64,000 bases of DNA, taken from NCBI GenBank assembly GCA_947469885.1, contig CANIQT010000019.1:16169-80168 (forward strand), written 5' to 3'. Origin of the DNA: Bacteroidota bacterium. GTDB lineage: Bacteria; Bacteroidota; Bacteroidia; 2-12-FULL-35-15. Every line of letters begins with the position of its first letter. Positions within the stretch are counted from its first letter, which is position 1. The notes beneath the pieces were generated by a model. The model searched no databases and had not been told where the DNA came from. It worked only from the letters and a program-made list of their open reading frames with translations. Made by a program: the position numbers and the translations under genes. Below are positions 18,742-29,072 of the stretch, in pieces.

Positions 18742-20121
18742 ATGAAAAAAAAGTTTAAAAGTTTTCTGTTGTTGATGAAAAGGTTTAGTTTTTTTATTCC
18801 TTTTTCATGGTATTTTGTATTGTTTGCATCAGCCGGCTGGGTAGGCATAGTATGGCTTGGTAAAACGGAAAGTATTCCCGATTCGGCTTTTGCCGATATT
18901 TCGGCATTGCTGTTTAAACTGGTAGTTTATTTTGTGGTTATGTTGTTAGGATTGGCGTTTGTGTCCACATGTGTGTCACTACTTTATTTTTTATGGAAAA
19001 AAAAGAAAACCGGAATTGATTTCAGAATCACCACTCCTTCATCTGACGAAACTAAAACAAAACAACCGATAGATATTCACTTGCATCCAGTGCTTAAACC
19101 GTTTTTAGGGTTTATAAAAATGAGAATAAAGTACGACAAAACTCATTTTTCGGAAAAGTTTTATTTAATAAAACCTTCTGTCAATAAATTTTTCAGTACC
19201 ACTTTAGATGGCAGGTACAACTGGCTTTTGCCCGAAATAAAAGAATACCGGGTGGATAAAGTAATTATTTATTTCGAAGATTTTTTTCAGTTTTTTTCGT
19301 TTGCAGTTACCATTAATACAAGTAGCAATTTTCACACACAGCCTGTTACAGAACCCGAAAAAATGATGAATGTTTTTCCTCGTAAAACAGAAGAAACTAG
19401 TACACGAATCGAAGAAATTAAAAAAGTGGAGGGGGAGCATATCAATTATAAAAACTTTGAAAGCAATGACGATGTGCGTAGAATTGTTTGGAAAATATAT
19501 GCCAAAAATAAAGAGCTGGTGGTGCGTATTCCTGAAGTGTTAGACCCTTATGCTTCTCATATTTATTTGTATGCTTCTTATTTTTCTGCTTTTCCATTTG
19601 CGGGAAATGACGTCATTGAAATTCCTTTTCTTAATTATTATAAAACATTATGTTGGAGTGTTTACAAACAATTGCAGGGCAAAGGGCTCGAAGTTCGTTT
19701 TGTGCCGGACCAAACAATTCCATCTACAACCATTACTAATGAGCAGGAGCAGGTGAAATATGGTATCTCTGTAAGTCAATGGCACAGGGACAAAGAACTA
19801 AAGGAGTATGTAAAACCAAAAGATGCTTCGGTGGTTATTGTTTCTTCCTTATCAGATATCGAGCAGGTAAAACAATTGATCGAGCAACACGGAAATGATA
19901 TATCGTTTGTGTTTGTGCCGTTAACCGATGGCTTGAACAAACAACACATTGGCGACTGGCTGCAATGGCTTTTTGTTCAGCAAGAAAAAGATGCCATTGC
20001 AAAATTCAAAACCAGTTGGAGTTTGTCGTTGATACGTTTGAAAGTTGCCAAAAACGAAAAGCAGCTAAAACAATTGTTGGAGCAGTACGATAAATCTACT
20101 GTGTTGCAAAAAATAGGGTAA
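18742..20121 (+). CDS. Membrane protein with a DUF58-like domain
   Basis: 459 residues. Two hydrophobic helices lie near the N-terminus (about 15-37 and 52-80), followed by a soluble region. The stretch INYKNFESNDDVRRIVW then KIYAKNKELVVRI at about 228-258 matches the DUF58 signature (a pattern of D-x-RRI-W and then VR). DUF58 proteins usually accompany MoxR-type AAA ATPases and von Willebrand factor proteins in envelope or stress systems; none of these is nearby, so it is an orphan here. The C-terminal half looks like a degenerate nucleotide- or ligand-binding fold without recognisable motifs. Confidence 0.65.
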   Translation: MKKKFKSFLLLMKRFSFFIPFSWYFVLFASAGWVGIVWLGKTESIPDSAFADISALLFKLVVYFVVMLLGLAFVSTCVSLLYFLWKKKKTGIDFRITTPSSDETKTKQPIDIHLHPVLKPFLGFIKMRIKYDKTHFSEKFYLIKPSVNKFFSTTLDGRYNWLLPEIKEYRVDKVIIYFEDFFQFFSFAVTINTSSNFHTQPVTEPEKMMNVFPRKTEETSTRIEEIKKVEGEHINYKNFESNDDVRRIVWKIYAKNKELVVRIPEVLDPYASHIYLYASYFSAFPFAGNDVIEIPFLNYYKTLCWSVYKQLQGKGLEVRFVPDQTIPSTTITNEQEQVKYGISVSQWHRDKELKEYVKPKDASVVIVSSLSDIEQVKQLIEQHGNDISFVFVPLTDGLNKQHIGDWLQWLFVQQEKDAIAKFKTSWSLSLIRLKVAKNEKQLKQLLEQYDKSTVLQKIG

Positions 20122-20145
20122 TTTTAGTTTTAAATTATTTTCGAT

Positions 20146-20219
20146 GTGAAATTTGAAATTAATTATAGAATCGCAATTTCCGATTACTAGAAATGTTGCA
20201 CCAATCTGAAATTTGAAAC
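20146..20219 (+). repeat. Two short runs of the TGAAATY heptamer
   Basis: GTGAAAT-TTGAAAT at 20146-20159 and CTGAAAT-TTGAAAC at 20206-20219 lie in the 99-base gap between two convergent genes. They belong to the heptamer family seen at 33588, 34335, 34538 and 43441. No convincing terminator hairpin was found in this gap. Confidence 0.55.
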
Positions 20220-20220
20220 A

Positions 20221-21621
20221 TTATTCTTCTTCTCCGGCTTTTGCTTTGTCGTAATCGGGGTGATAAAGCTGTTGTTCTAATTCCAGTATATCATCGTGAG
20301 ATAATTCTGATTTCAGAAAAACTTTTTGGTAAGCTCCTGCCGTCATACTGTCCCAGTGGATAACACCTGTTCTTCGTTGATAGGTTTGAAACACACTTAA
20401 ATAAATTAATAAAACAAAAAAGGTAAGTGTAGAAATTAGTAATGCTTTTGATTTTGAAAATACTGTTTTTAAAAATGAAGCCATTGGCAATGCAAACACT
20501 GCATAAAAATCTATCATTGGTCGGCTGCCGAAACTACCACCATACCACCATGTCCACCAACTATAACAAACATACACCTGAAACAAAACAAAAACCAAAA
20601 CAGAAAAAGAAAAATTACTTTTTGATTTGAATAAAAAATAAATTCCAATCAAAGCAAAAACCATGATGGGCGAATAGATTAACCAACCATTGCGAAAGCT
20701 AAACATACCAAGCAATACATGAGGGTGGTTAAAATAAAAATGTTCTTCCAAGTAGCTATAAAAAAACCATTCTCCGGTTAACTGTTTCCAGTAAACTAAC
20801 TGAGGAACAAAAACAAGGAAGGCAGCAATTGCAGCAATAACAATGTATTTAAAATTATTTTTTAATAAATTTATTTTTAGGAGGAGTGTTTCTTTCGAAT
20901 GAATAGAAAATAAAACAGGGAAAACGATGAGGATTATATTAACTGGGCGAATCAACACTATTAGTCCAAATAACAAACCGATATAAATTGACTTTTTAAA
21001 AGTTGGAAATAAATGCCATTTGATACAATGGTAAACAAAAATAGCAACCACTGCAAACGAATATGCGTGCGACATGGCTGGCTCAGTAGTGGTGTAATAA
21101 TAAAGGTTGGTTCCTAACAAAACACAAATTAAGGTGATGCCGGTAATGGTTTCGGTAAAATAGAGGAGCATGGTTTTTCGTAAATAAAGTAATCCGATAA
21201 ATAAATAAACCAAGCTGGAGAGGGCGATAAAAAATTCGTATGGAGTGGAAAATCCGTCAGCCTTGAAATCCAACAAATGTGCAGTTGCATGAGCAATAAA
21301 AAAGAAAGGAGAATACATCACTGCCATTCCCATCGTAAACTTTATTACACGGCTTCCGTTGGGTGCTGTTTGGTACCAGTATTGGTGATTTTCTTCGTAA
21401 CTGTGGTCATTCCCCCGCCTTGTAAATTCGAGCGAAACATCGTGATGAATAAAAGTGGCTGGCAAATAACAGTAATAAGAAGTTACATCCCACATAATTA
21501 TTTTTTGCCTTGTTTCTGCTTGTCCCCATCGTTTTAAACTAACAAAAGTCCAAAGCATGATTGCAAACAAAAACCACAATGATATTTTTGAAAAAGTAAG
21601 ATTTTTAAAAATGTTTTTCAT
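20221..21621 (-). CDS. Polytopic membrane protein, possible GT-C glycosyltransferase
   Basis: 466 residues with about ten to twelve hydrophobic segments. The first extracytoplasmic loop, after the helix at about 14-28, contains an acidic motif (IIMWDVTSYYCYLPATFI) in the position where GT-C enzymes (PMT/ArnT-like) carry a catalytic aspartate. A short charged C-terminal tail follows the last helix. Enzymes of this type move sugars from lipid carriers in the periplasm. No family-specific motif was recognised, so the activity is a guess from topology. It lies 59 bases after the MFS gene on the same strand. Confidence 0.5.
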   Translation of the reverse strand: MKNIFKNLTFSKISLWFLFAIMLWTFVSLKRWGQAETRQKIIMWDVTSYYCYLPATFIHHDVSLEFTRRGNDHSYEENHQYWYQTAPNGSRVIKFTMGMAVMYSPFFFIAHATAHLLDFKADGFSTPYEFFIALSSLVYLFIGLLYLRKTMLLYFTETITGITLICVLLGTNLYYYTTTEPAMSHAYSFAVVAIFVYHCIKWHLFPTFKKSIYIGLLFGLIVLIRPVNIILIVFPVLFSIHSKETLLLKINLLKNNFKYIVIAAIAAFLVFVPQLVYWKQLTGEWFFYSYLEEHFYFNHPHVLLGMFSFRNGWLIYSPIMVFALIGIYFLFKSKSNFSFSVLVFVLFQVYVCYSWWTWWYGGSFGSRPMIDFYAVFALPMASFLKTVFSKSKALLISTLTFFVLLIYLSVFQTYQRRTGVIHWDSMTAGAYQKVFLKSELSHDDILELEQQLYHPDYDKAKAGEEE

Positions 21622-21680
21622 TCAATTATTTTAAGCATCAAGCCATTCGTAAATTCGTATCCATTCGTTATCCGTACCTT

Positions 21681-22937
21681 TTATTCAATACTTTTCAAAT
21701 TCAGCTTTCTTAATTTAGGAGCTATCTTTGCGGTAGCAGCCACAATTAAAATAGTCATTATTCCACCAAACACTACCGAAGGTTTAAGCCCCATGGCACG
21801 CGCTGCCACACCCGACTCAAAACTTCCTATTTCGTTGGATGAACCAATAAATATGCTATTTACAGCAGATACTCTTCCTCTCATTTCGTTTGGAGTGGAG
21901 AGTTGTAAAATGGTATGACGTATCACTACACTTACATTATCGAACGCTCCGGTTAAAAATAAAAAGAAAAGAGATAAATAATAATTGGTGGAGATGCCAA
22001 ATAAAATGGTGGCAACACCAAATGCTCCAATGGCAAGAAATAAATTTCTTCCGGCATTATGAGTTGGAGGCTTGTAGGCAATAATAATTGCCATTAGCAC
22101 AGCTCCCAGCGCAGGAGCAGCGCGCAAAAAACCTAACTCTACAGAGCCTACATGAAGTATTTTATCGGCATAGGCTGGCAACATGGCCACAGCACCACCA
22201 AACAAAACGGCAAACAAATCGAGAGACAAAGCTCCAAGTATGATTTGATTTTTAAAAACAAATTTTATTCCTGCTGATAAACTTTCTTTTAAAGTTTCTT
22301 GTTTCACCTTTTTCGGCAAAGGTTTTGAAGCAATGAACAATAAAGAGAAAAAAGAAATCACAATCAAAATTAAGTTCACTTCGTAAGCAACCGAAAAACT
22401 GATAGCAATAATAAAACCTGCCATGGCAGGACCAATAATAGAGGCAATGTGCCAAGCGGTGCTGTTCCATGTTGCGGAATTTACATATAATTCTCTGGGT
22501 ACAATTTGCGACATGAACGAAGCAAACGATGCAGAAAAAAATCCTCTAATAATACCAATACATCCAATCACCATAAAAATGGGTGTAGTTCCATAAAGTT
22601 GAATTACGTTAGATGTTATTAATGAAAAATAAAGCAATGCTGAGGTAGAAAAAACAAGGAAAACAATAGAGATTAATAATATTTTTTTTCGACTCACCGT
22701 ATCAGCCACATGCCCCGAAAACAAAGAAACAATAATAAACGGAATCGCTTCTGCCAATCCTATCATCCCTAGCGATAATTCGTCTTTGGTAATGCTGTAT
22801 ATCTGCCAACCCACAATAACACTCTGCATTTGAATGGCGGTGGTTAAAAAAAAACGGGTGGACATAAAAAACCGGAATTCTTTAATCCGCAAAGCGGCAT
22901 AAGGGTCGTGTTTTACTTTCGAAGAAATATGGTCCAT
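21681..22937 (-). CDS. Major facilitator superfamily transporter
   Basis: 418 residues with about twelve membrane segments in two halves. The loop between helices 2 and 3 has GHVADTVSRKKIL, the MFS signature (G-x-x-x-D-x-x-x-R-K/R). The N-terminal half also shows the GPAMAGFII motif in helix 5. The overall pattern is like the MFS_3/EntS exporters, which pump out small molecules or drugs. The substrate cannot be read from sequence. The start chosen gives a 20-residue cytoplasmic tail before the first helix. Confidence 0.88.
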   Translation of the reverse strand: MDHISSKVKHDPYAALRIKEFRFFMSTRFFLTTAIQMQSVIVGWQIYSITKDELSLGMIGLAEAIPFIIVSLFSGHVADTVSRKKILLISIVFLVFSTSALLYFSLITSNVIQLYGTTPIFMVIGCIGIIRGFFSASFASFMSQIVPRELYVNSATWNSTAWHIASIIGPAMAGFIIAISFSVAYEVNLILIVISFFSLLFIASKPLPKKVKQETLKESLSAGIKFVFKNQIILGALSLDLFAVLFGGAVAMLPAYADKILHVGSVELGFLRAAPALGAVLMAIIIAYKPPTHNAGRNLFLAIGAFGVATILFGISTNYYLSLFFLFLTGAFDNVSVVIRHTILQLSTPNEMRGRVSAVNSIFIGSSNEIGSFESGVAARAMGLKPSVVFGGIMTILIVAATAKIAPKLRKLNLKSIE

Positions 22938-23036
22938 AATTTGCTTGACAAATTTATACTTAAATATTTTATATCAATCATTATTATCAATTATAAAAAA
23001 ATATATACTTTTACCGTAAATAAATATAATAAAAAC

Positions 23037-23549
23037 ATGAAAAAAATACTTTTTATTTCCATCTCATTATTAATCGGTAACCAAATGGTTGCCCAAAAAA
23101 TTTCTACGGATAATGTTCCATTGGATGTTTCTTCTTCTTTTAAAAACAAGTATTCATCAGCCGCTAAGCCAACTTGGCAAATGGATTATGATAACTACCA
23201 AGTGGATTTTACTTTTCTAAAAACTCAGATGACCGCTTTGTTTGATCAAGAAGGTAAGTGGTTGGAAACTGATGCATTTATTACAGCTTCTGATTTACCA
23301 AAAGAAGTGAAAGATTCGTTAGCGAAACAATTTGGTGTTATTCTTAATACCTATAAAATAGAAGAAGCAGCAAAAATTGAAACTCCTGACAAAGAGATGT
23401 ACTATCAAATGGTTATTTCACAAAACTTAACTACATACGATGTGGTGTTAGCGGAAAGTGGGCACATTATATCTAAAGATAAAAGAGTGGAAGAAAATGA
23501 TGGTAAGATAAAATTCAAAAGGGATAAGGAAAAGAAAGACAAGAAATAA
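23037..23549 (+). CDS. PepSY-like secreted protein
   Basis: 170 residues. I start it at the ATG beginning MKKILFISISLLIGNQMVAQ, a clear signal peptide; the longer open frame to 22908 would add 43 unrelated residues overlapping the MFS promoter region. The mature part (VPLDVSSSFKNKYSSAAKPT, then LFDQEGKWLETDAFI, and DLPKEVKDSLAKQF) fits the PepSY-like, BLIP-fold family (PF11396) that is abundant in Bacteroidota periplasms. These bind ligands or inhibit proteases; the partner is unknown. It is divergent from the MFS gene and convergent with clpC. Confidence 0.75.
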   Translation: MKKILFISISLLIGNQMVAQKISTDNVPLDVSSSFKNKYSSAAKPTWQMDYDNYQVDFTFLKTQMTALFDQEGKWLETDAFITASDLPKEVKDSLAKQFGVILNTYKIEEAAKIETPDKEMYYQMVISQNLTTYDVVLAESGHIISKDKRVEENDGKIKFKRDKEKKDKK

Positions 23550-23565
23550 ATGAAGTAATAGAAAC

Positions 23566-23595
23566 AAAAAAGGGAACTAATTAGTTCCCTTTTTT
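23566..23595. terminator. Bidirectional terminator between the PepSY-like gene and clpC
   Basis: A perfect 30-base palindrome: six As, GGGAACTAA, its complement TTAGTTCCC and six Ts. With a short loop it gives a stem of 11-13 bp with T-runs on both strands, as fits two convergent genes. Confidence 0.9.
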
Positions 23596-23609
23596 ATTGT
23601 CCTCTTTTA

Positions 23610-26177
23610 TTAGTCTTCTTTTTTACTTCGTTTCGTTTTTGTTTCTTTGGTAGGTTTAACTACTATTATTGTTATTTTTTGATTTTCTTTATCAAAGCCA
23701 ACTTCAATCAAATCACCCTCAGCCAAACGAGATTTTATATCCGCATTACTTTTAGCTTTGATAATTTCTTCTGATAACGGATCTTCGAGATACACCTGAA
23801 TAGCTCTTTTTAATGGACGAGCACCATATTGCACATCATATCCTTTGTCAGACACAAAATCTTTAGCTTCTTCGCTTATTTTGATTAAATAACCTAATTC
23901 ATTGATACGACCATATAAACTGTTCAACTCAATATCAATAATTTTATGAATATCTTCACGTGATAATTGATTAAACACAATCACATCATCAATACGATTT
24001 AAAAATTCAGGAGCAAAATTTTTCTTTAACGCATTTTCAATAATACCTTTTGAATTTTCATCTTCACCTTCTTTTTTTGCGGTTGTAGTAAAACCAACTC
24101 CCTGACCAAACTGTTGTAACTGACGAGCACCAACGTTAGATGTCATAATAATTATACTATTTTTAAAATCAATCTTACGTCCCAAACTGTCGGTCATCAT
24201 TCCGTCATCCAAGGCTTGCAATAATAAATTAAACACGTCAGGGTGAGCTTTTTCAATTTCATCCAACAACACAACAGAATACGGACGTCTGCGAACTTTT
24301 TCAGTTAACTGACCACCTTCTTCATATCCAACATATCCCGGAGGAGCACCAATCAAACGAGACACAGCAAATTTTTCCATATACTCACTCATGTCAATTC
24401 TGATTAATGCATCATCATTATCAAATAAGTATTTCGACAGTATTTTTGCCAACTGAGTTTTTCCAACCCCTGTAGGACCCATAAAGATAAACGAACCAAT
24501 CGGTTTATTAGGGTCTTTCAATCCTGCACGATTACGTTGAATACATTTAACAACTTTCTTCACTGCTTCGTCTTGGCCAATTACTTTGCCTTGCAACACT
24601 TCCGACATTTTTACTAATTTATCTCCTTCGTTCTGAGCTACACGTTGCACTGGAACACCAGTCATCATTGCAATTACTTCTGCAACATTATCTTCAGTTA
24701 CTGTCTCTCTTTGATTTTTACTGTCTTCTTCCCATTTCTTTTTAGCTGTTTCAAGTTGTTCAAGCAAAGTTCGTTCAGTATCTCTCAATCTTGCAGCTTC
24801 CTCATATTTTTGAGAACGTACCACTTTATTTTTTTCTTCCTTAATATCTTCTAACTTCTTTTCAATATCCTCAATATCTTTTGGAACATTAATATTTGTG
24901 ATATGAACACGAGAACCTGATTCATCCAATGCATCAATAGCTTTGTCAGGTAAATGGCGGTCGGTGATGTAACGTGCAGATAAAGCAACACACGCTTTAA
25001 TTGCTTCATCAGTATATGTTACATTATGATGGTCTTCGTATTTTGATTTTATATTATTTAAAATCTGAATAGTTTCTTCAGGAGTAGATGGCTCAACAAT
25101 TACTTTCTGGAATCTTCTTTCCAATGCACCATCTTTTTCAATATACTGACGATACTCATCTAAAGTAGTTGCACCAATACATTGTATTTCTCCACGTGCC
25201 AAAGCTGGTTTAAACATATTGGAAGCATCTAACGAGCCCGATGCACCACCAGCACCTATAATAGTATGAATTTCATCAATAAATAAAATAACATCTGGAG
25301 ATTTTTCTAATTCATTCATTACCGCTTTCATTCTTTCTTCAAACTGTCCGCGATATTTAGTACCAGCCACCAATGAAGCTAAATCCAAAGTAACAACGCG
25401 CTTACCAAATAATACCCGAGAAACTTTACGCTGAACAATCCGCAAAGCTAAACCTTCTGCAATGGCAGATTTACCCACTCCTGGTTCACCAATAAGGATA
25501 GGATTGTTTTTCTTTCTTCTCGATAAAATTTGGGAAACACGCTCAATTTCTTTTTCTCTTCCAACAATTGGGTCAAGTTTTCCATCTTCAGCTGCTTTAG
25601 TTAAATCTCTTCCAAAATTATCCAACACTGGGGTTTTCGATTTGCTATCAACAGGCTTTTTGGCACTGCTGCTACTAGCAGTAAAATTATCATCATCTCC
25701 ATCATCGTCCGATGGAGTACCAGGAAATTCTGCTTTAGGATCAGTTTTGGTATGTTCCAGTTCTTTTTTAACTGTTTCATAATCCACATTTAATTTTTGT
25801 AACGATTTTGTTGCAACATTATCGGCATCTTTAATTAGTGATAACAATAAATGTTCAGTACCTATTACCTGGCTTTTAAATAATTTAGCTTCCAAATAAG
25901 TTATCTTCAAAGCCCTTTCAGCTTGTTTCATTAAAGGAATATTGGCCAAGTTCGTTACCTTATGGTTACCTGTTCCAATTGTCTGTTCAATAATTTTTCG
26001 GAGTTCTGCCAAGTCCACATTCAATGCTTTTAGCAATTGAATGGCAGTTCCTTCTCCTTCTCGGATGATACCCAGTAAAAGGTGCTCCGTTCCTATGTAA
26101 TCGTGTCCCAAACGTAGAGCTTCCTCACGGCTGAAAGTGATAACATCTTTTACTCTTGGTGAAAATTTAGCTTCCAT
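23610..26177 (-). CDS. clpC: ATP-dependent Clp protease ATP-binding subunit ClpC
   Basis: 855 residues, the expected length for ClpC. Domain order: two Clp_N repeats (1-145), a poly-serine/acidic linker (about 150-180), AAA module 1 (Walker [10 protein letters not shown], Walker [10 protein letters not shown]), a UVR-type middle coiled coil with [14 protein letters not shown] module 2 (Walker [10 protein letters not shown], Walker [14 protein letters not shown]), and the C-terminal small domain. It unfolds proteins for the ClpP peptidase. No clpP is nearby. The C-terminus is lysine-rich. Confidence 0.97.
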   Translation of the reverse strand: MEAKFSPRVKDVITFSREEALRLGHDYIGTEHLLLGIIREGEGTAIQLLKALNVDLAELRKIIEQTIGTGNHKVTNLANIPLMKQAERALKITYLEAKLFKSQVIGTEHLLLSLIKDADNVATKSLQKLNVDYETVKKELEHTKTDPKAEFPGTPSDDDGDDDNFTASSSSAKKPVDSKSKTPVLDNFGRDLTKAAEDGKLDPIVGREKEIERVSQILSRRKKNNPILIGEPGVGKSAIAEGLALRIVQRKVSRVLFGKRVVTLDLASLVAGTKYRGQFEERMKAVMNELEKSPDVILFIDEIHTIIGAGGASGSLDASNMFKPALARGEIQCIGATTLDEYRQYIEKDGALERRFQKVIVEPSTPEETIQILNNIKSKYEDHHNVTYTDEAIKACVALSARYITDRHLPDKAIDALDESGSRVHITNINVPKDIEDIEKKLEDIKEEKNKVVRSQKYEEAARLRDTERTLLEQLETAKKKWEEDSKNQRETVTEDNVAEVIAMMTGVPVQRVAQNEGDKLVKMSEVLQGKVIGQDEAVKKVVKCIQRNRAGLKDPNKPIGSFIFMGPTGVGKTQLAKILSKYLFDNDDALIRIDMSEYMEKFAVSRLIGAPPGYVGYEEGGQLTEKVRRRPYSVVLLDEIEKAHPDVFNLLLQALDDGMMTDSLGRKIDFKNSIIIMTSNVGARQLQQFGQGVGFTTTAKKEGEDENSKGIIENALKKNFAPEFLNRIDDVIVFNQLSREDIHKIIDIELNSLYGRINELGYLIKISEEAKDFVSDKGYDVQYGARPLKRAIQVYLEDPLSEEIIKAKSNADIKSRLAEGDLIEVGFDKENQKITIIVVKPTKETKTKRSKKED

Positions 26178-26241
26178 ATTTTGTTTTTTTATAATAATTG
26201 TTTCAAGTAGTCAGCAAAATTAACTATTTGCCGAACAATAA

Positions 26242-26249
26242 CAAAAGTA
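26242..26249 (-). promoter_or_regulatory. -7 box (TACTTTTG) for clpC
   Basis: A perfect TAnnTTTG match on the minus strand, 65 bases before the clpC ATG. A TTTG lies 16 bp further upstream, shorter than the usual 19-23. No CtsR-like heptad operator was seen in the 300-base clpC-gyrA gap. For gyrA on the other strand, TACTTTCA at 26359-26366 is a weak candidate. Confidence 0.45.
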
Positions 26250-26477
26250 ATCGTTGATTTTGTTACAAATTAAAGCATTTTTTCTTTTTATCAACATAAA
26301 TCATGTTAATATGTTAATAATTTAAACATTTTATAAGTTCTAATTGGACACAAATAAGTACTTTCACACTCCTAAAATTTAATGGCACTTATCAACAACT
26401 ATGCTAACAAATTTTTATGACAAAAATTCATTAATAATTATTGATAAAAACAAAATAAATTAACAGAAAAAGAAATT

Positions 26478-29060
26478 ATGGCAGACGGAGAAAAAATTAT
26501 TCAGATTAACATTGAAGAAGAAATGAAATCAGCTTACATCGATTATTCGATGTCAGTTATTGTATCACGGGCATTGCCTGATGTGCGCGATGGTTTGAAA
26601 CCAGTGCACCGCAGAGTATTATATGGTATGCTCGATTTAGGAGTATTGTCAAATCGTCCGTATAAAAAGTCAGCTCGTATTGTGGGGGAAGTGCTTGGAA
26701 AGTACCACCCGCATGGCGATACTTCAGTTTATGATGCAATGGTGCGTATGGCACAGGAATGGAGTTTGCGTTATCCGTTAGTAGATGGGCAAGGAAATTT
26801 CGGTTCGGTGGATGGTGATAGCCCTGCTGCAATGCGATACACAGAAGCCCGTTTAAAAAAGATAGCGGAAGAAATGTTGAACGACATTGAAAAAGACACT
26901 GTTGATTTTCGTCCGAATTTCGATGACAGTTTAACAGAGCCAACCGTTCTTCCTTCTCGTATTCCAAATTTATTGATTAATGGGGCTTCTGGTATTGCAG
27001 TGGGTATGGCTACCAATATGCCGCCTCATAATTTAACGGAGATAGTTAATGCCACAATAGCATACATTGATAATAGGGATATTGATATTGCAGGAATTAT
27101 GCAGTTAGTAAAAGCTCCCGATTTCCCTACTGGCGGTATCATTTATGGCTACGAAGGTGTGAAAGATGCTTTTGAAACGGGACGTGGAAGAATAGTCATG
27201 CGCGCCAAAACAACTATGGAAACTACCGACTCCGGTAAAGAGCGCATTATTGTTAATGAAATTCCTTATCAAATTAATAAAGCGGAGATGATTCGAAAGA
27301 CTGCTGATTTGATTAATGATAAAAAAATAGAAGGCATTTCTGACATTCGTGACGAATCGGATAGAGACGGAATGCGTATTGTGTACGAAATAAAACGCGA
27401 TGCGATTACCAATGTAGTTTTAAATAACCTGTTTAAATATACCGAACTTCAAACTTCTTTTTCTGTTAACAATATTGCTCTGGTTGGCGGACGACCAATG
27501 ATGCTGAATATAAAAGATATGATTCATCATTTTGTTGAATTCCGCCATGAAGTTGTTATTCGCAGAACAAAGTATGAACTTTCTCAAGCTGAAAAACGTG
27601 CGCATATATTAGAGGGATATTTAATTGCTCTCGACCACTTGGATGAAGTAATCAAATTGATTCGCGCTGCTGATACTCCTGCTATTGCTCAGGAAGGGTT
27701 GATGACTTCTTTTGGCTTGAGCGAAATTCAGGCAAAAGCAATTCTTGAAATGCGTTTAAGAGTTCTCACCGGATTAGAAAGAGATAAAATAAAAGAAGAG
27801 TATGATACATTAATGGAACTCATAAAACATTTGAAAGAAGTGCTGGCTGATGAGTTTTTAAGAATGGCTATCATTAAAGATGAATTGATTGAAATCCGTG
27901 ATAAATATGGTGATGAGCGTAAAACCGAAGTAGTTTATGCTTCTGGAGATTTCAGAATGGAAGACATGATTGCTGACGAAGATGTAGTGATTACTATTTC
28001 TCACATGGGTTATATCAAACGTACACCGTTAACTGAATACCGCACACAGGCAAGAGGTGGCAAGGGTTCAAAAGGAAGTACTACCCGTGATGAAGATTTT
28101 ATAGAACATTTATTTATTGCATCTACTCATAATTATTTATTGTTATTTACCGAGCAGGGACGTTGTTTCTGGATGCGTGCTTTCGAAGTACCTGAAGGCA
28201 CACGTACTTCAAAAGGAAGAGCGATTCAAAACTTGATTAATATTCCGAGCGATGACAAAGTGAAAGCATATATTAATGTAAAAGATTTGAAGGATGAAGA
28301 ATATTTGAATAACAACTTCATTATAATGTGTACCAAAAATGGTATCATCAAAAAAACAACATTGAAGGCATATTCCAATCCTCGAGCAAATGGAATTAAT
28401 GCAATTACTGTTCGTGAAAAAGATACATTGTTAGAAGTATTATTGACTAATGGAACCAATGAAATTATGTTGGCATCGAAAGCCGGTAAACTGGTTCGTT
28501 TCAATGAATCCAACGTCCGTCCAATGGGAAGAAATGCTGCCGGAGTGAGAGGACAAAATGTTAGTGATAAAGGAAACGAAGTAATAGGAATGATTGCAAT
28601 GCCTGATAAATTGAGTAACGTAATGGTGGTTTCTGAAAAAGGATATGGTAAACGTTCGGATTTGGAAGAATATCGTGTTACGAAGCGTGGGGGTAAAGGG
28701 GTGAAAACGATTAATGTTACTGAAAAAACCGGAAGCTTGATTGCTATTAAAGCCGTTACAGATAAAGATGATTTGATGATTATTAATAAATCAGGAATTA
28801 TTATTCGTTTGGCTGTTGTTGATTTAAGAGTTATTGGTCGTGCTACACAAGGTGTACGATTAATCAATTTAAAAGCAACTGACGAAATAGCAGCAGTAAC
28901 AAAAGTGGATAAAGAAGAAGAAGTGGTAGGTGAAGTAGCTGAGGGAGAAGTTACTTCTGAAACACCTGATGCCGATGCAGGAACAGATAACACCACTCCT
29001 CCTGACGCTGATGCAACTGATGATGGCAAAGAAATTGATAAGCCAACTGACGAACAATAA
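26478..29060 (+). CDS. gyrA: DNA gyrase subunit A
   Basis: 860 residues. The N-terminal breakage-reunion domain starts [28 protein letters not shown] (given in part), with the catalytic tyrosine in [10 protein letters not shown]. The C-terminal beta-pinwheel has a GyrA box in the form QARGGKG (about residue 525), which marks gyrase rather than topoisomerase IV. The last 45 residues are an acidic, threonine-rich tail ([19 protein letters not shown]), as in many gyrases where such tails tune supercoiling. The quinolone-region sequence is [10 protein letters not shown], with threonine at the position of E. coli Ser83. A TPR gene follows by 12 bases. Confidence 0.97.
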   Translation: MADGEKIIQINIEEEMKSAYIDYSMSVIVSRALPDVRDGLKPVHRRVLYGMLDLGVLSNRPYKKSARIVGEVLGKYHPHGDTSVYDAMVRMAQEWSLRYPLVDGQGNFGSVDGDSPAAMRYTEARLKKIAEEMLNDIEKDTVDFRPNFDDSLTEPTVLPSRIPNLLINGASGIAVGMATNMPPHNLTEIVNATIAYIDNRDIDIAGIMQLVKAPDFPTGGIIYGYEGVKDAFETGRGRIVMRAKTTMETTDSGKERIIVNEIPYQINKAEMIRKTADLINDKKIEGISDIRDESDRDGMRIVYEIKRDAITNVVLNNLFKYTELQTSFSVNNIALVGGRPMMLNIKDMIHHFVEFRHEVVIRRTKYELSQAEKRAHILEGYLIALDHLDEVIKLIRAADTPAIAQEGLMTSFGLSEIQAKAILEMRLRVLTGLERDKIKEEYDTLMELIKHLKEVLADEFLRMAIIKDELIEIRDKYGDERKTEVVYASGDFRMEDMIADEDVVITISHMGYIKRTPLTEYRTQARGGKGSKGSTTRDEDFIEHLFIASTHNYLLLFTEQGRCFWMRAFEVPEGTRTSKGRAIQNLINIPSDDKVKAYINVKDLKDEEYLNNNFIIMCTKNGIIKKTTLKAYSNPRANGINAITVREKDTLLEVLLTNGTNEIMLASKAGKLVRFNESNVRPMGRNAAGVRGQNVSDKGNEVIGMIAMPDKLSNVMVVSEKGYGKRSDLEEYRVTKRGGKGVKTINVTEKTGSLIAIKAVTDKDDLMIINKSGIIIRLAVVDLRVIGRATQGVRLINLKATDEIAAVTKVDKEEEVVGEVAEGEVTSETPDADAGTDNTTPPDADATDDGKEIDKPTDEQ

Positions 29061-29072
29061 AAACTATAGTTT

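Noticed and set aside
22908..23036. Upstream extension of the PepSY-like protein
   Set aside because: The added 43 residues have no likeness to the family and hide a clear signal peptide starting at 23037.
26700..26730. Threonine at the E. coli Ser83 position of GyrA as a resistance mutation
   Set aside because: Threonine or serine at this site is normal in many wild-type bacteria, so it is not evidence of resistance.
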